Assembly: GCA_038501785.1 (NCBI GenBank)
Contig: JBAMJR010000151.1
Location: 4,760,501 to 4,824,500, forward strand
From: Myoxocephalus aenaeus
Lineage: Eukaryota; Chordata; Actinopteri; Perciformes; Cottidae
Direction: 5' to 3'
DNA length: 64,000 nt
Made by a program: the position numbers and the translations under genes. The notes below the pieces were generated by a model. It saw only the letters and a list, made by a program, of their open reading frames with translations, did no database searches and was not told where the DNA came from. Positions 1 to 11,608 of the stretch are shown here, piece by piece; within the stretch, counting starts at the first letter, position 1, and the number at the start of each line of letters is the position of its first letter.

Positions 1-1632
1 AGCAGCTTGTGGACTCTCAATTCCTGGGGCAGCGTTGTATCTCAACACCAGCATGCTTCTGTGCTCTCTGAGATTTTATTTCTTTCATCCTTCACTTCTG
101 TCCTTCCTTACATAATTACTATGTATCTAATACATGCTTTCGGCATCCTATCCGAGGCTGCTGTTCCATTTCTCCGAAGCATATTTTACATTTAGATAAG
201 CATATGATTTTATCAGACACATGCGCTTGGATATCATGGTGTAGGTGACATGAGACAGGACTCCCCTGTGTGACAGATGAAAGTCATGAGGGATGTTTCC
301 CGTGGTGGTTTTGACCATAGTGGTGCACATATTTCACAGGGTTAACCCTCAGGTTAACCACGGACCAAATGCTGTTGATTGATCGCCTTCATGTTGCATA
401 CGACTCACATTAAATAACACACTCATAGATGTTTTTCATCATCAGCAACTGCTCATAGAAGCTGACATAAAAGCTTACATTTGAAACACTCATGATGTCA
501 CAGCAGTGTTGAAGGAGATTCAGAGTAGTTATGCACCACTTCTGTGTAGAGGAGACATAGAGGCAGAAGAGAGGATGATGAGGTACAGTAACAGTCTTCT
601 AGCTTCAGTGAGTAGCTTTCTTTCCCCCGACTCCGTCATCTTTTATGTGGTTTGTCCACCTTTTGTGCTGAAGCCCTTCTTCCTATTCCCACACATCTGA
701 GATGCAGCCAACAGGGGCATAACATTGTAACACTCTCAATGTACAAGGGAAGCAGTTCTCACTCCCTGCCCTGTGGATGCCCTCGTCTTCAGCCTGACTT
801 TAAATGAGCCTCTCTCCTATCGAAGCCCTGTCCCCCGAGGTATTTCCTCTGCTGCCACAGTGGTGGGACTGTTGGTCGATTTGGAGGTGTTGAATGAAGC
901 AGTGGAGGTAAACAGGCTCACACATCTCTAGGAATGTTACAACACAGTTCTAAGATGTGAAGTAGGGCTTTATATTGCCGTTTTCTGAGGTGTTTCTGTG
1001 GGTTTTATTCTCAAACTGTACACATTATTAACAAGTTGACTCTAAATGGTATTCCAGACTTTGTTTGCCAACAAAACATTTACTCAGGGAAAAAACTCTT
1101 CTCTGATATTGTCTTGTAATAATATGTGGATATATACTGTGGACTACAGTAATGTGTAATTCTATAAAAGCTGATTTCAAAATACAACATGGGTTTGGAT
1201 ATACGTATGCATACTGTGGACAACCTGTTTGAATCTGGACACTCAGCATGTTCTCCTGCTGTAATAATAAGGATTATAGTCTCTGCTGTCAAAGATCAGG
1301 CAAACGTATTGGAATATAAACATGGATTGTGTCGCCTTGACATTTCATTTGGTTCAATTATCAGTTTAATCTCATGTATCAGACACTAAATATTGGGTCT
1401 CGAGTCCAATTGCTGGGAAAATTGCGTCAAAGAATTAATATCAGTCGCTTGGATACTCCGTCTCAGACCTATTTTTAGTCTGTATGTGTGTGCGCACATG
1501 CACCCCACGTGTGTAAGTGTGACAGCCATCACCGGGTCGCCTCCCTAACTCTGTTGACAGTGGTTTTCAGAGAGCCAGCAGCTAAAGCCTAATATGATTA
1601 CTGTCTTTGCGAAAAGGGTGGATAGGAGGTTA

Positions 1633-1634
<2 letters not shown>
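1..1634. other. No gene or repeat recognised
   Basis: AT-rich sequence without a convincing coding frame, splice-bounded exon or transposon end. Open frames here are short and lack recognisable motifs. It reads as teleost intron or intergenic DNA. Confidence 0.5.

Positions 1635-1684
<50 letters not shown>
1635..1684. repeat. (GT)n microsatellite
   Basis: Uninterrupted GT dinucleotide run of about 25 units, typical of fish introns, lying about 150 bp upstream of the candidate exon at 1833. Confidence 0.95.
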
Positions 1685-1685
<1 letters not shown>

Positions 1686-1832
1686 TTCATCGTCATATAG
1701 CTCCCTCACCACAGCTTGTTCTTTCAGCTGTGAAGGATCAGCTCACCATAGGCTTGTGATGAAGTGACTGCATTGCCTGCCTGCCTTTGTACGGCAGCTC
1801 TCACTGATAATTGCTCCTCTGTCTCCCCACAG

Positions 1833-1874
1833 CTGAAGAGGCCAAGGAACTGGAAGAAGAGGAGTCAAAGACAG
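1833..1874 (+). CDS. Candidate 42-nt cassette exon (unknown gene)
   Basis: A pyrimidine-rich tract ending CCCCACAG precedes this segment and a consensus donor GTGAGC follows it. Read so that both introns fall after the first codon base (phase 1-1), it encodes an acidic peptide, EEAKELEEEESKT, completed by a split residue at each end. A symmetric phase 1-1 exon of 42 nt could be skipped without a frameshift, as cassette exons are. The frame also stays open into both flanking introns, which is weak evidence because acidic GAR/AAG-rich sequence rarely contains stops. I do not recognise the parent gene, and no neighbouring exon of definite homology is visible. It may be a chance splice-like segment. 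Confidence 0.35.
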
Positions 1875-2363
1875 GTGAGCCAATCCACACCTGGTCAAGC
1901 TCAGCCTCCGCGTGTACCGGGGACCTGCTGTATGTTTTAGCTGGCTCTGCTGTGTGGGTGCTTGTGGCAAATGCTGGTCAGGGAACAGTTGAAGCTCCAC
2001 CTGTTAAAGTTCCACTTCCTTTCACTAAAACCCGATATTGAAATGCTAAAATATCGTTCGGATTCAGCACCCCGAGCAGTGTAATAATGCAAGGCTGTAA
2101 ACACTGTCAGGAACAGGCAACAGTGCATTTCATCCACTGGAGCGTGGATCAAGTGGGCAGGAACACCAGGGCCCTATTTCTCGTACCTGACTTACTGAGT
2201 TAGCCGGATAATTTTCAGGATAAGATGACGCAGGTCAGGCTTTTCGGTTCCACGTAGCAAGTTTAGAAGAATCACCATAGCAACACATCCAAAAATTTGA
2301 ACCTGCTCCAGCGCAGGCTAACTGAAATTCACTGGATAAGCTGGCCACTCCCACCAGACAAAA

Positions 2364-2568
2364 ATGCCAGCTCCCTTCCTCAGAGATGAAGGAGCAGTAT
2401 TAGTTTTATAGGGAGAGAGTTCTTCGAGATCGCCAAGATCCGTACTCACATCATCATGACTTCCTGTACGAGCGCTATTGATTCTGCCGACAAGGAATCA
2501 CTTATTTACGAGAGCTTCTCGAGCCGCGGACATTGATCACCACACGCCCATTGACCGTCTCACAGACA
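2364..2568 (+). pseudogene. Remnant of Harbinger (HARBI1-like) transposase N-terminus
   Basis: From the ATG at 2364 the frame reads MPAPFLRDEGAVLVL and then stops. After a +1 shift the sequence continues as RERVLRDRQDPY, SHHHDFLYERY, a TGA stop, then FCRQGITYLRELLEP and TTRPLTVSQT. This order matches the N-terminal region of fish Harbinger nucleases, where the ERYRF motif is followed by GI-YL. The TGA sits where Arg is expected, consistent with CpG decay of CGA. One frameshift and at least two stops make it non-functional. The catalytic DDE part is absent. The assignment rests on remembered family consensus, not on a search. Confidence 0.75.
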
Positions 2569-3398
2569 TAGACTATCACCCGCTGCATGCCGTGCTGTTC
2601 GTAACGTTTATTTAGCGCTTAAGAAACTTATGGATGTGTTGAAAGCACTTATAATTATATGACAGTGTTATTAGTACACCATACATATCATTATTGTGGA
2701 AAATGATTAACGTGGACTCGTGATAAGAAGAATACAGAGACTTACACAATTTCTTTTCACTGCTTCAATTGATTTGAATTTCTGATTATGAATAATACAT
2801 ATGTAGCACTTTACTGTATTTGCAGAAAGCTAGGACCAGATACTAGGTTCGGAGGAGCAGTTTAAAACTAGTTAAAATCAGAAGTAACAGACCAAGGAGT
2901 ATGTTTGAACGGCTGATTGATTTATGTAGAAAATACAGACATACACATCTGTACCATAACACGTTACCTCACAATTAAAGACAGTGGAATTGTGCAATTA
3001 AATCCCTTGAAAACATCCAAAATAAATACCAGAATCTCAGAAAATAAATATGTCTCTGTTTCATCTCACTTTGGTTTGATTTAAACCTATTTGAGATCAA
3101 GATAAATAATTCTACTTTAATTCCTTTAAGTTGTTATTTAGTTTCTCTTGTCTCTTTTAGTTGACTCAGTTCTAAGTTCTCATTCTATCATATTTTGACC
3201 TATTTAACCGTTTAGTCCAAACTCAAAACTCAATCGAACCTCTTCCAGCAACAGCAACAGGAAGATAAAATCGTCCACGTACGGAACATTAAAGTTTACA
3301 CTCTTAAAATGTATTTATGAACTCATTTGCTTGTCTCTTTTTGCGACCTCTCTTTCGCTCATCTCCCGCGATCTGCCGCGCTATCGCTGTATAGTCTC

Positions 3399-3435
3399 TC
3401 TCACTCACTCACTCACTCACTCACTCACTCACTCA

Positions 3436-3531
<96 letters not shown>

Positions 3532-3532
3532 A
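3399..3532. repeat. Compound (TCAC)n(CA)n microsatellite
   Basis: About nine TCAC units run into an (AC) run of roughly 45 units. It lies within the Harbinger-type element, immediately upstream of the piggyBac-related fragment. Confidence 0.95.
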
Positions 3533-3569
3533 GCAAGCGGCGCTGCAGTAACATTGGGTGCTGTATTCG

Positions 3570-3824
3570 TGGTGACACTTGAAACGTTTCTCTAAGTTTC
3601 TAAAATATTCACAGCACCGTGATAATACATCGTAGAAATATAATTTTACGTCTGGCAGAAAGAGAAGACTTCCTGCTTCCGGGTGCCTGCCCAGGCAGAG
3701 CCCAGCATAATTTTAACATCATCAAGCAAGCGAATGGGCAGCAGTGTGTCATCTGACGCTGGTAAAAAAAAAACGAAAATCCTTCTCTGTGATTTGTTGA
3801 ATCATATGTCCGTCGCCATTTCAT
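3570..3824 (-). mobile_element. piggyBac-family 5' terminal fragment nested in the Harbinger element
   Basis: This block is the reverse complement, with scattered mismatches, of 24111-24345, the region upstream of the piggyBac-like start codon. Shared landmarks include GTGACACTTGAAAC, the GCCCAGGCAGAGCCCAGC segment and ATATGTCCGTCGCCATTTC. The outer 40 bp that carry the TTAA-CCC terminus in the 24-kb copy are missing here, so this is a truncated copy or a rearranged passenger. It carries no coding sequence. Confidence 0.7.
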
Positions 3825-4462
3825 TTGTGCATATACAAATATATATTAATTTGTATACTACTGCCAGCAGGCACATTTAAATAAATATAATCTGATTGAT
3901 TTGGGTGATGAAGCACTTAAAATTAGCCGATACATTTTCCCAACACTGACACATTTAACGTCTGATATATTTGCGACGCTTATGTCTTGCAACAGGGGCG
4001 GTGTTAAGCTGCGTTCACACCAAAAACGTTGCAAAAACTTTGTGAATATTCGCAACACGTTTGCTATGAATGCAGCATTAGACTTTGCCATGATTAAGGT
4101 ATTGACTTCCTCATATGCGTTCATGATCATCTCCTGCTTTTCAGCGAAGAAAAAAAAAAAGGTTCCTCTGAGTTTATTTGCCATTGTACTGTTAGAACAT
4201 CGTGGTGTAAGTGCTCGATTATTATCCCTTCTGAAGAGGAACAGGCGCGCGCAATTATCCAGATGACTGACTTAACGAGACCGTTTCAGCACGGATCTGC
4301 CGTGGAGAAACAGAGTTAGCCTGATGTCAATCATCTCGCTAATTTCAGCTGGATAACATTTGATCGACTTTGTTGAACCACGTACGAGAAATAGGGCCCA
4401 GACCGAGCCTGTAAACAGGGCAATTAATTGTACACATGCAAAATCTCACACTTGATCTAGAT

Positions 4463-5420
4463 CAGTGGTTCTCAACTGGTCTGGCTCCGGGACCCACTAT
4501 CACCCCTGAATGACAAGCCGCGACCCAAATCGAGGAATATTCTCAACTTCTCCAATGTATGTAATGAAAAGATCGTGCAGTTTGAACCTGAGATAGTACA
4601 GGATATGTATGCTAACACAAAAACAAGTTTAATGACCAAAACGAGCAGCTGGTGGCGATGATAGAGAGGGAACTATTCCCTTTTACACTCAATTAGCTGC
4701 ATTTTAATAAAAAAACTAAAACTGCATCTTCAGGACACGAGGTATTACAACATATATAACAATTCAGAATCTTCAGCTATTTTTAAACAGACTCAACAGC
4801 TTTCATGCACAAACAGTCCAACAACTAAGAAGTAGTTTCAAAAAGACTGAAATGACCTAACTTTAACTGAGAACACACACTCACCGAATCTATGACAAAC
4901 ACTTTACTGTGGAACACGTCACTGTGTTGAGGAGCAGCTTTTCCACTAACTCAAAATAAATTAAACAAAAGTGTAATTCAAAAGTATTCATATATACAAC
5001 ATTAACTTTTCTTGTGATTACCTCATCAGTAAATACTGAAAAACATTGTGCTTTACAGAAAATTAAGCAGCACTCAATTCTCCTCCCAACCCCAGAGTTT
5101 TTTCCTGTCATGCAGGCAGCGCCATCAGTTGTCAATGTTATATTCAGTAGGCTGTTTAATTTAATTATCCTAAAAACCCAGAGTCTCCCTCATATCAGGA
5201 TGGTTTGACCCAACCTGGCACACGCTGCTGAAAACATGGAGGGACAAGTGCAAAACCAGTTGAAACCAGAGCCGGCAAAATAACGACACTCCGCTGCATA
5301 AAAAAGTCCTTTCAAAATAAAACCACAGGATGAAGAAAAAAAAAAAGAGATTTTTTTTTTGTTGCTTTTTTTGCTTTTTTCAGGCAACTGAAAACGCGAC
5401 CCACCAGTTGAGAATCACTG
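4463..5420 (-). mobile_element. hAT-type DNA transposon, defective, 958 bp
   Basis: Terminal inverted repeats of 18 bp with one mismatch start CAGTGGTTCTCAACTGGT (4463-4480) and end at 5403-5420. A perfect 8-bp target duplication ATCTAGAT flanks them (4455-4462 and 5421-5428). Both are diagnostic for hAT elements of the Charlie/Tip100 type. A transposase remnant on the minus strand gives the orientation. Most of the transposase is deleted, so the copy is non-autonomous. Confidence 0.92.
4890..5135 (-). pseudogene. hAT transposase remnant (middle of catalytic domain)
   Basis: The minus-strand frame begins TTDGAACMTGKNSGVGRRI, matching the hAT signature T-D-G-A-x-x-M-x-G-x-x-S-G-V that carries a catalytic Asp. 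Its end, LLLNTVTCSTVKCLS, resembles the LLxHTEVRWLS block downstream in the same family. Between them the sequence is diverged or shortened, and the usual HC-IHR block is barely recognisable. BED finger, dimerisation domain and the C-terminal catalytic Glu are absent. It is a fossil coding fragment within the hAT element at 4463-5420. Confidence 0.75.
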
Positions 5421-5675
5421 ATCTAGATTTATATTGTGTACTGTGCAAAGCATTTACATTACATATATATCCCCCACACCCCCACAGTTTAGTCTGTCTT
5501 CTTTAAAAAGAAGTCCTGGTGGCAGGATGGTAGGGACCCAACAGAACAAGTAACTGAATGTTAAGTTTGTTTACTGAAGTGTGAGGGAACTCTGATGATG
5601 CACGAGTGCACGTGGGAAATGCGATCAGCTCCAGGCACTGGATCCGTTAAACACAGCAACCCAGTGGCATAACTC

Positions 5676-5679
<4 letters not shown>

Positions 5680-5713
<34 letters not shown>
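5680..5713. repeat. (GT)n microsatellite
   Basis: GT dinucleotide run of about 16 units; the short open frame through it is an artefact of the repeat. Confidence 0.93.
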
Positions 5714-6667
5714 CAGAGAGGGAGACGGACGCACTCATTTAGTGATGCCAACAAGCTGTTTTACATTATAGGTTCCCCCAAAGCTACAGCTATAACGGTG
5801 AAATCTATCTTGTCGATAAATATAATGGTAACAAGTTCCACAAGTTCCAAGTTTCACAAAATGCCAGCAATAGTACTGCCGTGTCCTGCACTCAAATGAT
5901 CCTGTTTACCAAGCCCAATTGATTTTGCACTGAGTCCTGACTAAAATGTGTTATGCATAATATTGCCGCATGTTTCTTTTGAACTTGTATGATGAATCAT
6001 CCAACAGAATGGACAGACAACATCTAGTTTGATTCACTCAGCAAAGGCAATGCCCAGAAGGACCTATATAGACATGTATATGTATTATACAGATTAAGGG
6101 TGGTATTAATAAGAAAGCAAATGAGCATAGTTCCCAAAAACTCAAACTATTCTTTTTTAATACATTTTCAGTGTAGTTCACCTATATTTCAGGAGATTCC
6201 TGTAACTTTAAAATAAGTTAGAGTTGTTTCTCATTACTCATCTTTTGCTTTTCATAATTCGAGTGTGCTTCCTTTTCTGTGTTGAGAGCGATGCGATATT
6301 TTGCTTACTGTGACCCTATGAGCCCAGAATTAATTTTGCTATTAGCAAGCAGGGTAAGCTTCTTCCTCCTGCCCAGCCTCAGTGACTGCCCCTCACAGTC
6401 CTGAGCAGTTCTCCCTCAAGCGTTAATGTCATTAGAGTTATTCATTTGACTCCTTCTATAGTCTGATTGAATTATTTAGCCTTTCTGTGAACGGTAAAGT
6501 TAATACCATGCGATTTTAATAAGCTGAGAGGTGAAGGAGAGTCTCTGAGTGAAGGGGGACAATGACTTTCACTCTCTAATGCCTCTCTCATGAATGTTTC
6601 AGAGAGATCTGTGCAGCCAGGAGCGGGGTCAGTCATCCCCCACACACACTGGTGAGACTTGTGCTGC

Positions 6668-7187
6668 ATTTCCACTGCATGCTACAGCAGAGCTCTACTC
6701 AACTGGACTCACTTGGAACCACGTTGTTTTGGTTTTCCATGAGCAAAGTTGTGGATAATACCTGGTGCTTTAAAAAAAATGTTTGGTATCGACTCGGTTG
6801 AGGTTCAGTTTGAGCTGAGCCAATACAAGAAGGTGGAGTGGAAACACTGAAAGCCACTGGTTGGTCAGAGAGAATCATCTCGAGCGCGACATGGGACATC
6901 CTGTATCAACCCGTCATTGTTAAATTGCCAAGCTACCATCAATAGTGACTGTCATTTTGTATACATTTGACCCAGTTTTTCAAGAATGCAATGCAAAACA
7001 CAAAAAGCATTGAGGATGTTCAAACGTTCCTCTGTTTGGTAGGCGATGAAAGGATTCAGTGAATGTGGCATTGAAGATGACGTCGCCACAGAATCTCGTC
7101 GACATTAAGGGAGTACTACCCGCAGTGGAAAACGAAATAGAGAAAAGAACCTGGTACGAGTTGAGTTGAGTCAAGCCAAACGAGGCA
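6668..7187. mobile_element. MITE-like DNA transposon with CTCGACTC-type ends
   Basis: The left part (TTTCCACTGCATG, CTCAACTGGACTC, then GGTTTTCCATGAGC) is roughly mirrored at the right, where the complement of 7105-7187 reads GGCTTGACTCAACTC, CTCGTACCAGG, CGTTTTCCACTGCGG. The motif order resembles an abundant fish non-autonomous transposon family. A second partial copy is at 20968-21145. Target duplications could not be fixed, so the limits are approximate. No coding sequence is seen. Confidence 0.6.
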
Positions 7188-7189
7188 TA

Positions 7190-9099
7190 CATTCTTCAGC
7201 TTTATCTCAATGGGCAGAGCAAAGGAGAATAATGCTCGGAGACTGTAGTGTGCCTGTACTCCAGCGACAAGGCAGCCACCTTCGCTCCCGCTGCCCCTCG
7301 TCATCGTCCATGCACCTGCTTGATCCAGGTGGACGTTGTGGGCGGAGAGCTGGTGAAATCAAGCTAATGATTCTGCCTTCCGAGATCACTCTGTAAGCAC
7401 TACAGACAGGAAGCTTTGTTTTGCCATCTGGCGCCAATTCACTGACAAAGGCAGAGGTTCCTGTATGAGACAAAGGAGCCAAAATGAGCCCCACTTTAAT
7501 AAACCCAGGATGATGGGGAGCCACGTTTGTGTGTTATCTTAATGAGCTGTCCAAAGGAGAGCGTGCCTCCCCTTTCAAAGCCAGCCTGATTTGAACAATA
7601 ACTAGTGATAACTAGGGACCTGGGCTCATTCATTTACAATTGGGTAGGATCCTTTTGTTGTCTTTACAGCGGAGGCAAATAATGTTCAACAAACAGTGGA
7701 GCTCAAACTCTAGATTTATTTGCAGGTGCTAAAGCCAAGAGCAACCCCTTCTCACACACTGTCAGGTCGACGCACGCACATGCAAAGGGACACACACACC
7801 AAACACAGAAAGAAGCGCTGTTATAACAGGCAGCAATTTCCGGGTCTGAAAAAGTATGACGATACGGAATTGTCTTCAACTTGCAATTTTTCTAATAGCC
7901 AGCAGTGGGCAACTCGTCTGGTTGCAAAAATAAGTACAATTGTGAAAATGTGTTTATGGCCTCAATCACTAGTTTCAAGTCTTAATACATCATGATATTC
8001 ATTTTGTAAGTACTTGTCCCATTTAGAGTAAAAATGACAATAGAGCAGAATATGCTTTAGGGTGTGGCTAACTTATTATATATGTTTCTGTTTTTTGTCT
8101 TACCACTTTATCCTTTTCACAGTGTGTTTTCAGTTCATAAAAGTTAATCGCACCCTACTTGGTTTCCTGACGATGTCTTATTCAGCATTGGGTTTTACTT
8201 AGCGAAACCCTCTTGTGTCACTTCTGGTTGCAAACAGCCAAGCTGGCGATATACAGTTTGTGTGCTCTACACTAATCTACATCGATATGCAGGGATGTGC
8301 AATGTGTACAGTTCTTGCTGGCTTCATCCCTCACCTTCCCCACCTTCTCCCTGAAAAGTGTTCAATAATCTGAGCATGATGTGCTGTTTAGAGGGGGCTG
8401 CAGTCACGCTAGTGCAGCTCCTCCTGTCAGAAGCTGGCTTTAGTTTGTGTGCACTAGCCCCTGTCTCCCTAAATCCTAGACTCCAAGGAGTCAGGCCTTA
8501 GCAACAAGGCCCTGGAAGAGAGGGTTAGTCAGTGACCCAGTTCTTTCAGAGACAAAGAATTGTCTGAAAGGACAATTTGACACGCCCTCTGAAAAGGGAG
8601 CTTCACGCGAAAAAACAGTTTTCATAACCCTCCTTAACTGGGGCAAAGTCCCATGAAGGTGGAAGGTTAGGGAATATGGGGCTGTATAAAGCTTGATAGC
8701 ACAAGCAAGCCACACTCTTCACCAAATTCTGGTTACTTCATGCAAAGGCCACCACTGAAATATGGATGACAGTTGCTAAATCATATTAAAGCCCAGTAGC
8801 TCATCGCCCTAAATTATTTTAAGAAGCTAGCTTGCTAAAGCTGTGGAAAGGTGACTCTTGAGCAGACAGCCAGAAACAATGACAGCTGTACCACGGTCAA
8901 AGTCACCTCTGGGCTTATTATATCCACCTCTCTGTCCTGTCTATTGAGTTATTCACATAGTAATGAAAATACAGCCCCTTAATGTGTGGGGAACATAATA
9001 TTCACCCTATGTCTCTCATGGGAATCAAAGTGCTGCATCTTGAGTGAATGAATTACCTTATTAAATATTTCAGCACTGAGTATTGCGGTTATGTATTGG
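7190..9099. other. No gene or repeat recognised
   Basis: Non-coding sequence without clear exon signals, transposon ends or long tandem repeats. Confidence 0.45.
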
Positions 9100-9336
9100 A
9101 GACTTTGGCTCAGTGGTAGTGTCGTCCTTCAATAAGAGAATCGGCAGTTCGATCCCCGGTTCCACTTGTCCATGTCGATGTGTCCTTGGGCAAGACACCC
9201 AATTTCTCCCGTAGGCTGTTCCTGCAATGTATGAATGGGTTTTAATGGTGAGACAGTTATGATGGGCAGGTGGCATCTCGCATGATAGCCACTGCCATCA
9301 GTCTATGAATAGGCGTGAATGGTTAAATGTAATGTA
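9100..9336 (+). mobile_element. tRNA-derived SINE
   Basis: A Pol III A box, TGGCTCAGTGGTAG (9106-9119), and B box, GTTCGATCCCC (about 9147-9157), form the tRNA-like head. The body contains TGTCCTTGGGCAAGACACCCA and ends with the CATCAGTCTATGAATAGGCGTGAATGG-type tail seen in many percomorph SINEs. The copy is full length or nearly so and somewhat diverged. Target duplications were not resolved. Mobilisation would depend on a partner LINE. Confidence 0.82.
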
Positions 9337-9339
9337 ATG

Positions 9340-11569
9340 ATTATAATTTGATTATAGTATGTACATTTATCCATATAAACGGGGCATGGTACGGTTTTGG
9401 ATAATTTTAGACGATCAGTAACAATTACTTGTTTGACCACTTGTAGCCCTATGTAGCAATGATTTTTTTTCATTTGTGGGCGACTCAATTCGCATCCTAC
9501 AGGTTTTATACTAATCTACTGGCAGTCCGTGGTAATGTGCCGTAATAATTTCTCGCAGAACATGATATGTTAAATGCAGTATGCCAAAAATACCATGAAG
9601 TCCTATACTGCATCTGGTCACATTTTGTAGTATGCAAGCCAGCTGCCTTTGTGACTATTCTGACCCACAATCCTCTGCGCAGTGAGCATATGAGCAAGAG
9701 AGTTAAAGTTCGAAGTGCAGAATGTCATGATGAAGTAGTTTGTAACAATTGAATGCATACTGAATGCATCAGTAGATACTTTGTAAGGGCAGCTGCAGTA
9801 TGTACTAAAAGTATAACTAAAACATATGCAATTAGGAACACACTGGTGGATGTAAACAGTGCATGCACTAAATTAAAACTGGCTTTGTAAATGTGGGAGG
9901 AAATGCACTGTTTGCTGGATCTCAAGGATACAGACAATGGGTTTAGGTGAGAAACACTGAATTTAATCTTTTGTATGTTTGCAAAAAACTCCACAGGGCA
10001 CTTTTTAAGTTAGTTTGGTTTTCTTATTTACTGTATTGACGTAAATGTACAGCCCAATTCAAGCGACAAAGTATATATTGCAGGTGGTTAGTTATAAATG
10101 TATACTGAAAAAACTTTTGAGACACATGGCATTACAAGACCAAAGCTTATTAAAAAGTTGCATGAAGTATTCTTATAACATAACCCAGTTTGACAGACCT
10201 GCAGGTCACTAACACACCATTCCACATTACTTCAGTTTGAATTGAGAGGGCCTTGGAAAGCAGCCCCCAGGCAGCTCTGCTTGACATGCCCTCCCTTTTC
10301 ACTGGCAGCACATATTCAGCCACTGGGCTCTCCCAGGGGTCACACATTACTGACTAAAGATATGTAAATAGAACATTCATGTTGCCTTCATTATTAGATG
10401 TGGGTCACTGGATAACTTCAAGAGCACTAATTAAAAAAGCTCCCAGCACACAATTGCTTAGTAGTTGCACACACACTACTCAAGCACTGCACTCATGTTC
10501 CTTGCTGGTTCAGCACCATACCATAAGCTCCATGTTTACTACTGTGTTTTCTCCAAGAGTGAACCCTGAGAGAGGGTGTTGAAGGCCAAGTAACACTGTT
10601 TGGATAATTAAGGGAATTCTATCCCATCGCATGAATCATATACATGTAGGTTTCACATAGCACTGAATTATCTATTTATGTACAAAGTCATGTTTCCTGT
10701 GGTTGATTCTTTCTGTTATTTCACACCTTCAACATGACAAAGGGTTGGATTCCAAAAGGAGATTCTCAGTTGCTCCTTTGCCTTGAGTTTGGGAAGGAAC
10801 TCATCAAAGATGTGCTGCACACTGAGCTACTTTTGCAACCTCTCAGAGGTTATCTGACGGTCCGTGAGGAAAAGGCCAACTGATCATTGTCAGAAGAGAT
10901 AGAAGAAAAATAGCAGCTACTAAATCATTTGGAATAATGAATGTTGTCACAGTTAATAAAGGCAGTCAACCCACTCAGTGCTGTGCATCACAACAACAGG
11001 CCAAACCCACCGCTGGCTGGTTTTCATATCAGACAAAAGTAACAGTGTAAGGAGTGCTTTTGTGAGAACACTAGGGTACTTTAGGAGTGTAGGCAATCCT
11101 TTTCCTGGGATGAATCCCCCTGTACAGATGCCATTTACATCCTCCTGCTATTCCCCCCCCTCCTTCCATTCTGTCATGTAATCTACGCTCCTCTGACAGC
11201 ACAGCCAAGGCCCGGTGGGAGAGTGCCTATCCATCTCACTACCCCAATCTGCCTCCCCTGTTTGGTTCCACATGAGCACTCAGCTGCTGTGACTAATTAA
11301 ATAAAGCGCTGTGCCCTCTGCTTCCTGTTAGCCATGGCAAGGTTGGTGCACAGAGCTGGAGCAGAGGAGGAGGGTTGCTGAAGGAGGAGGGGACACAATA
11401 ACAACTACCGTACCAAGCCTATAATGATGCTTTGGTCCATGAGTCAATAGACAAAGTTACATTGATGCTGGCACGGCCACTTTACCATCATTGGATTTCT
11501 CACAGATCTTTCAAAGACACAATATTTTGAGCTCAAGTATTCACTCTTGTTTGTTTTCCTCTGTTTCAG
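9340..11569. other. No gene or repeat recognised
   Basis: AT-rich non-coding sequence; no supported exon or element until the splice-flanked segment at 11570. Confidence 0.45.
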
Positions 11570-11608
11570 CCATGACACTACTGAACAGCTAGAGCAGAGA
11601 GAATAAAG
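11570..11608 (+). other. Candidate 39-nt exon with stops in all frames
   Basis: The segment lies between a strong acceptor (pyrimidine tract ending CTGTTTCAG) and a consensus donor GTGAGTA. All three frames contain a stop (CCA TGA; ...GAA TAA; ...AGC TAG). If spliced, it would be an untranslated-leader exon or a poison exon that truncates the protein. An ATG lies one base in from the start. The splice sites are better than average, but intronic pseudo-exons of this quality do occur. Confidence 0.25.

Larger units (their letters stand above)
2170..4398 (+). mobile_element. PIF-Harbinger-type DNA transposon, defective, 2.23 kb
   Basis: The element has perfect 17-bp terminal inverted repeats, GGCCCTATTTCTCGTAC at 2170-2186 and its complement at 4382-4398. 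They are flanked by a 3-bp direct repeat CAG (2167-2169 and 4399-4401), the target duplication length expected for PIF-Harbinger. A decayed transposase N-terminus at 2364-2568 supports the assignment and gives the + orientation. The rest of the transposase and the Myb-like partner are not detectable. The interior carries a large (TCAC)n(CA)n array and a piggyBac-related fragment, so it has served as a target for later events. Mobilisation would need proteins from another copy. Confidence 0.85.

Noticed and set aside
3327..3582. Open frames of His/Thr repeats
   Set aside because: They are translations of the (TCAC)n(CA)n microsatellite.
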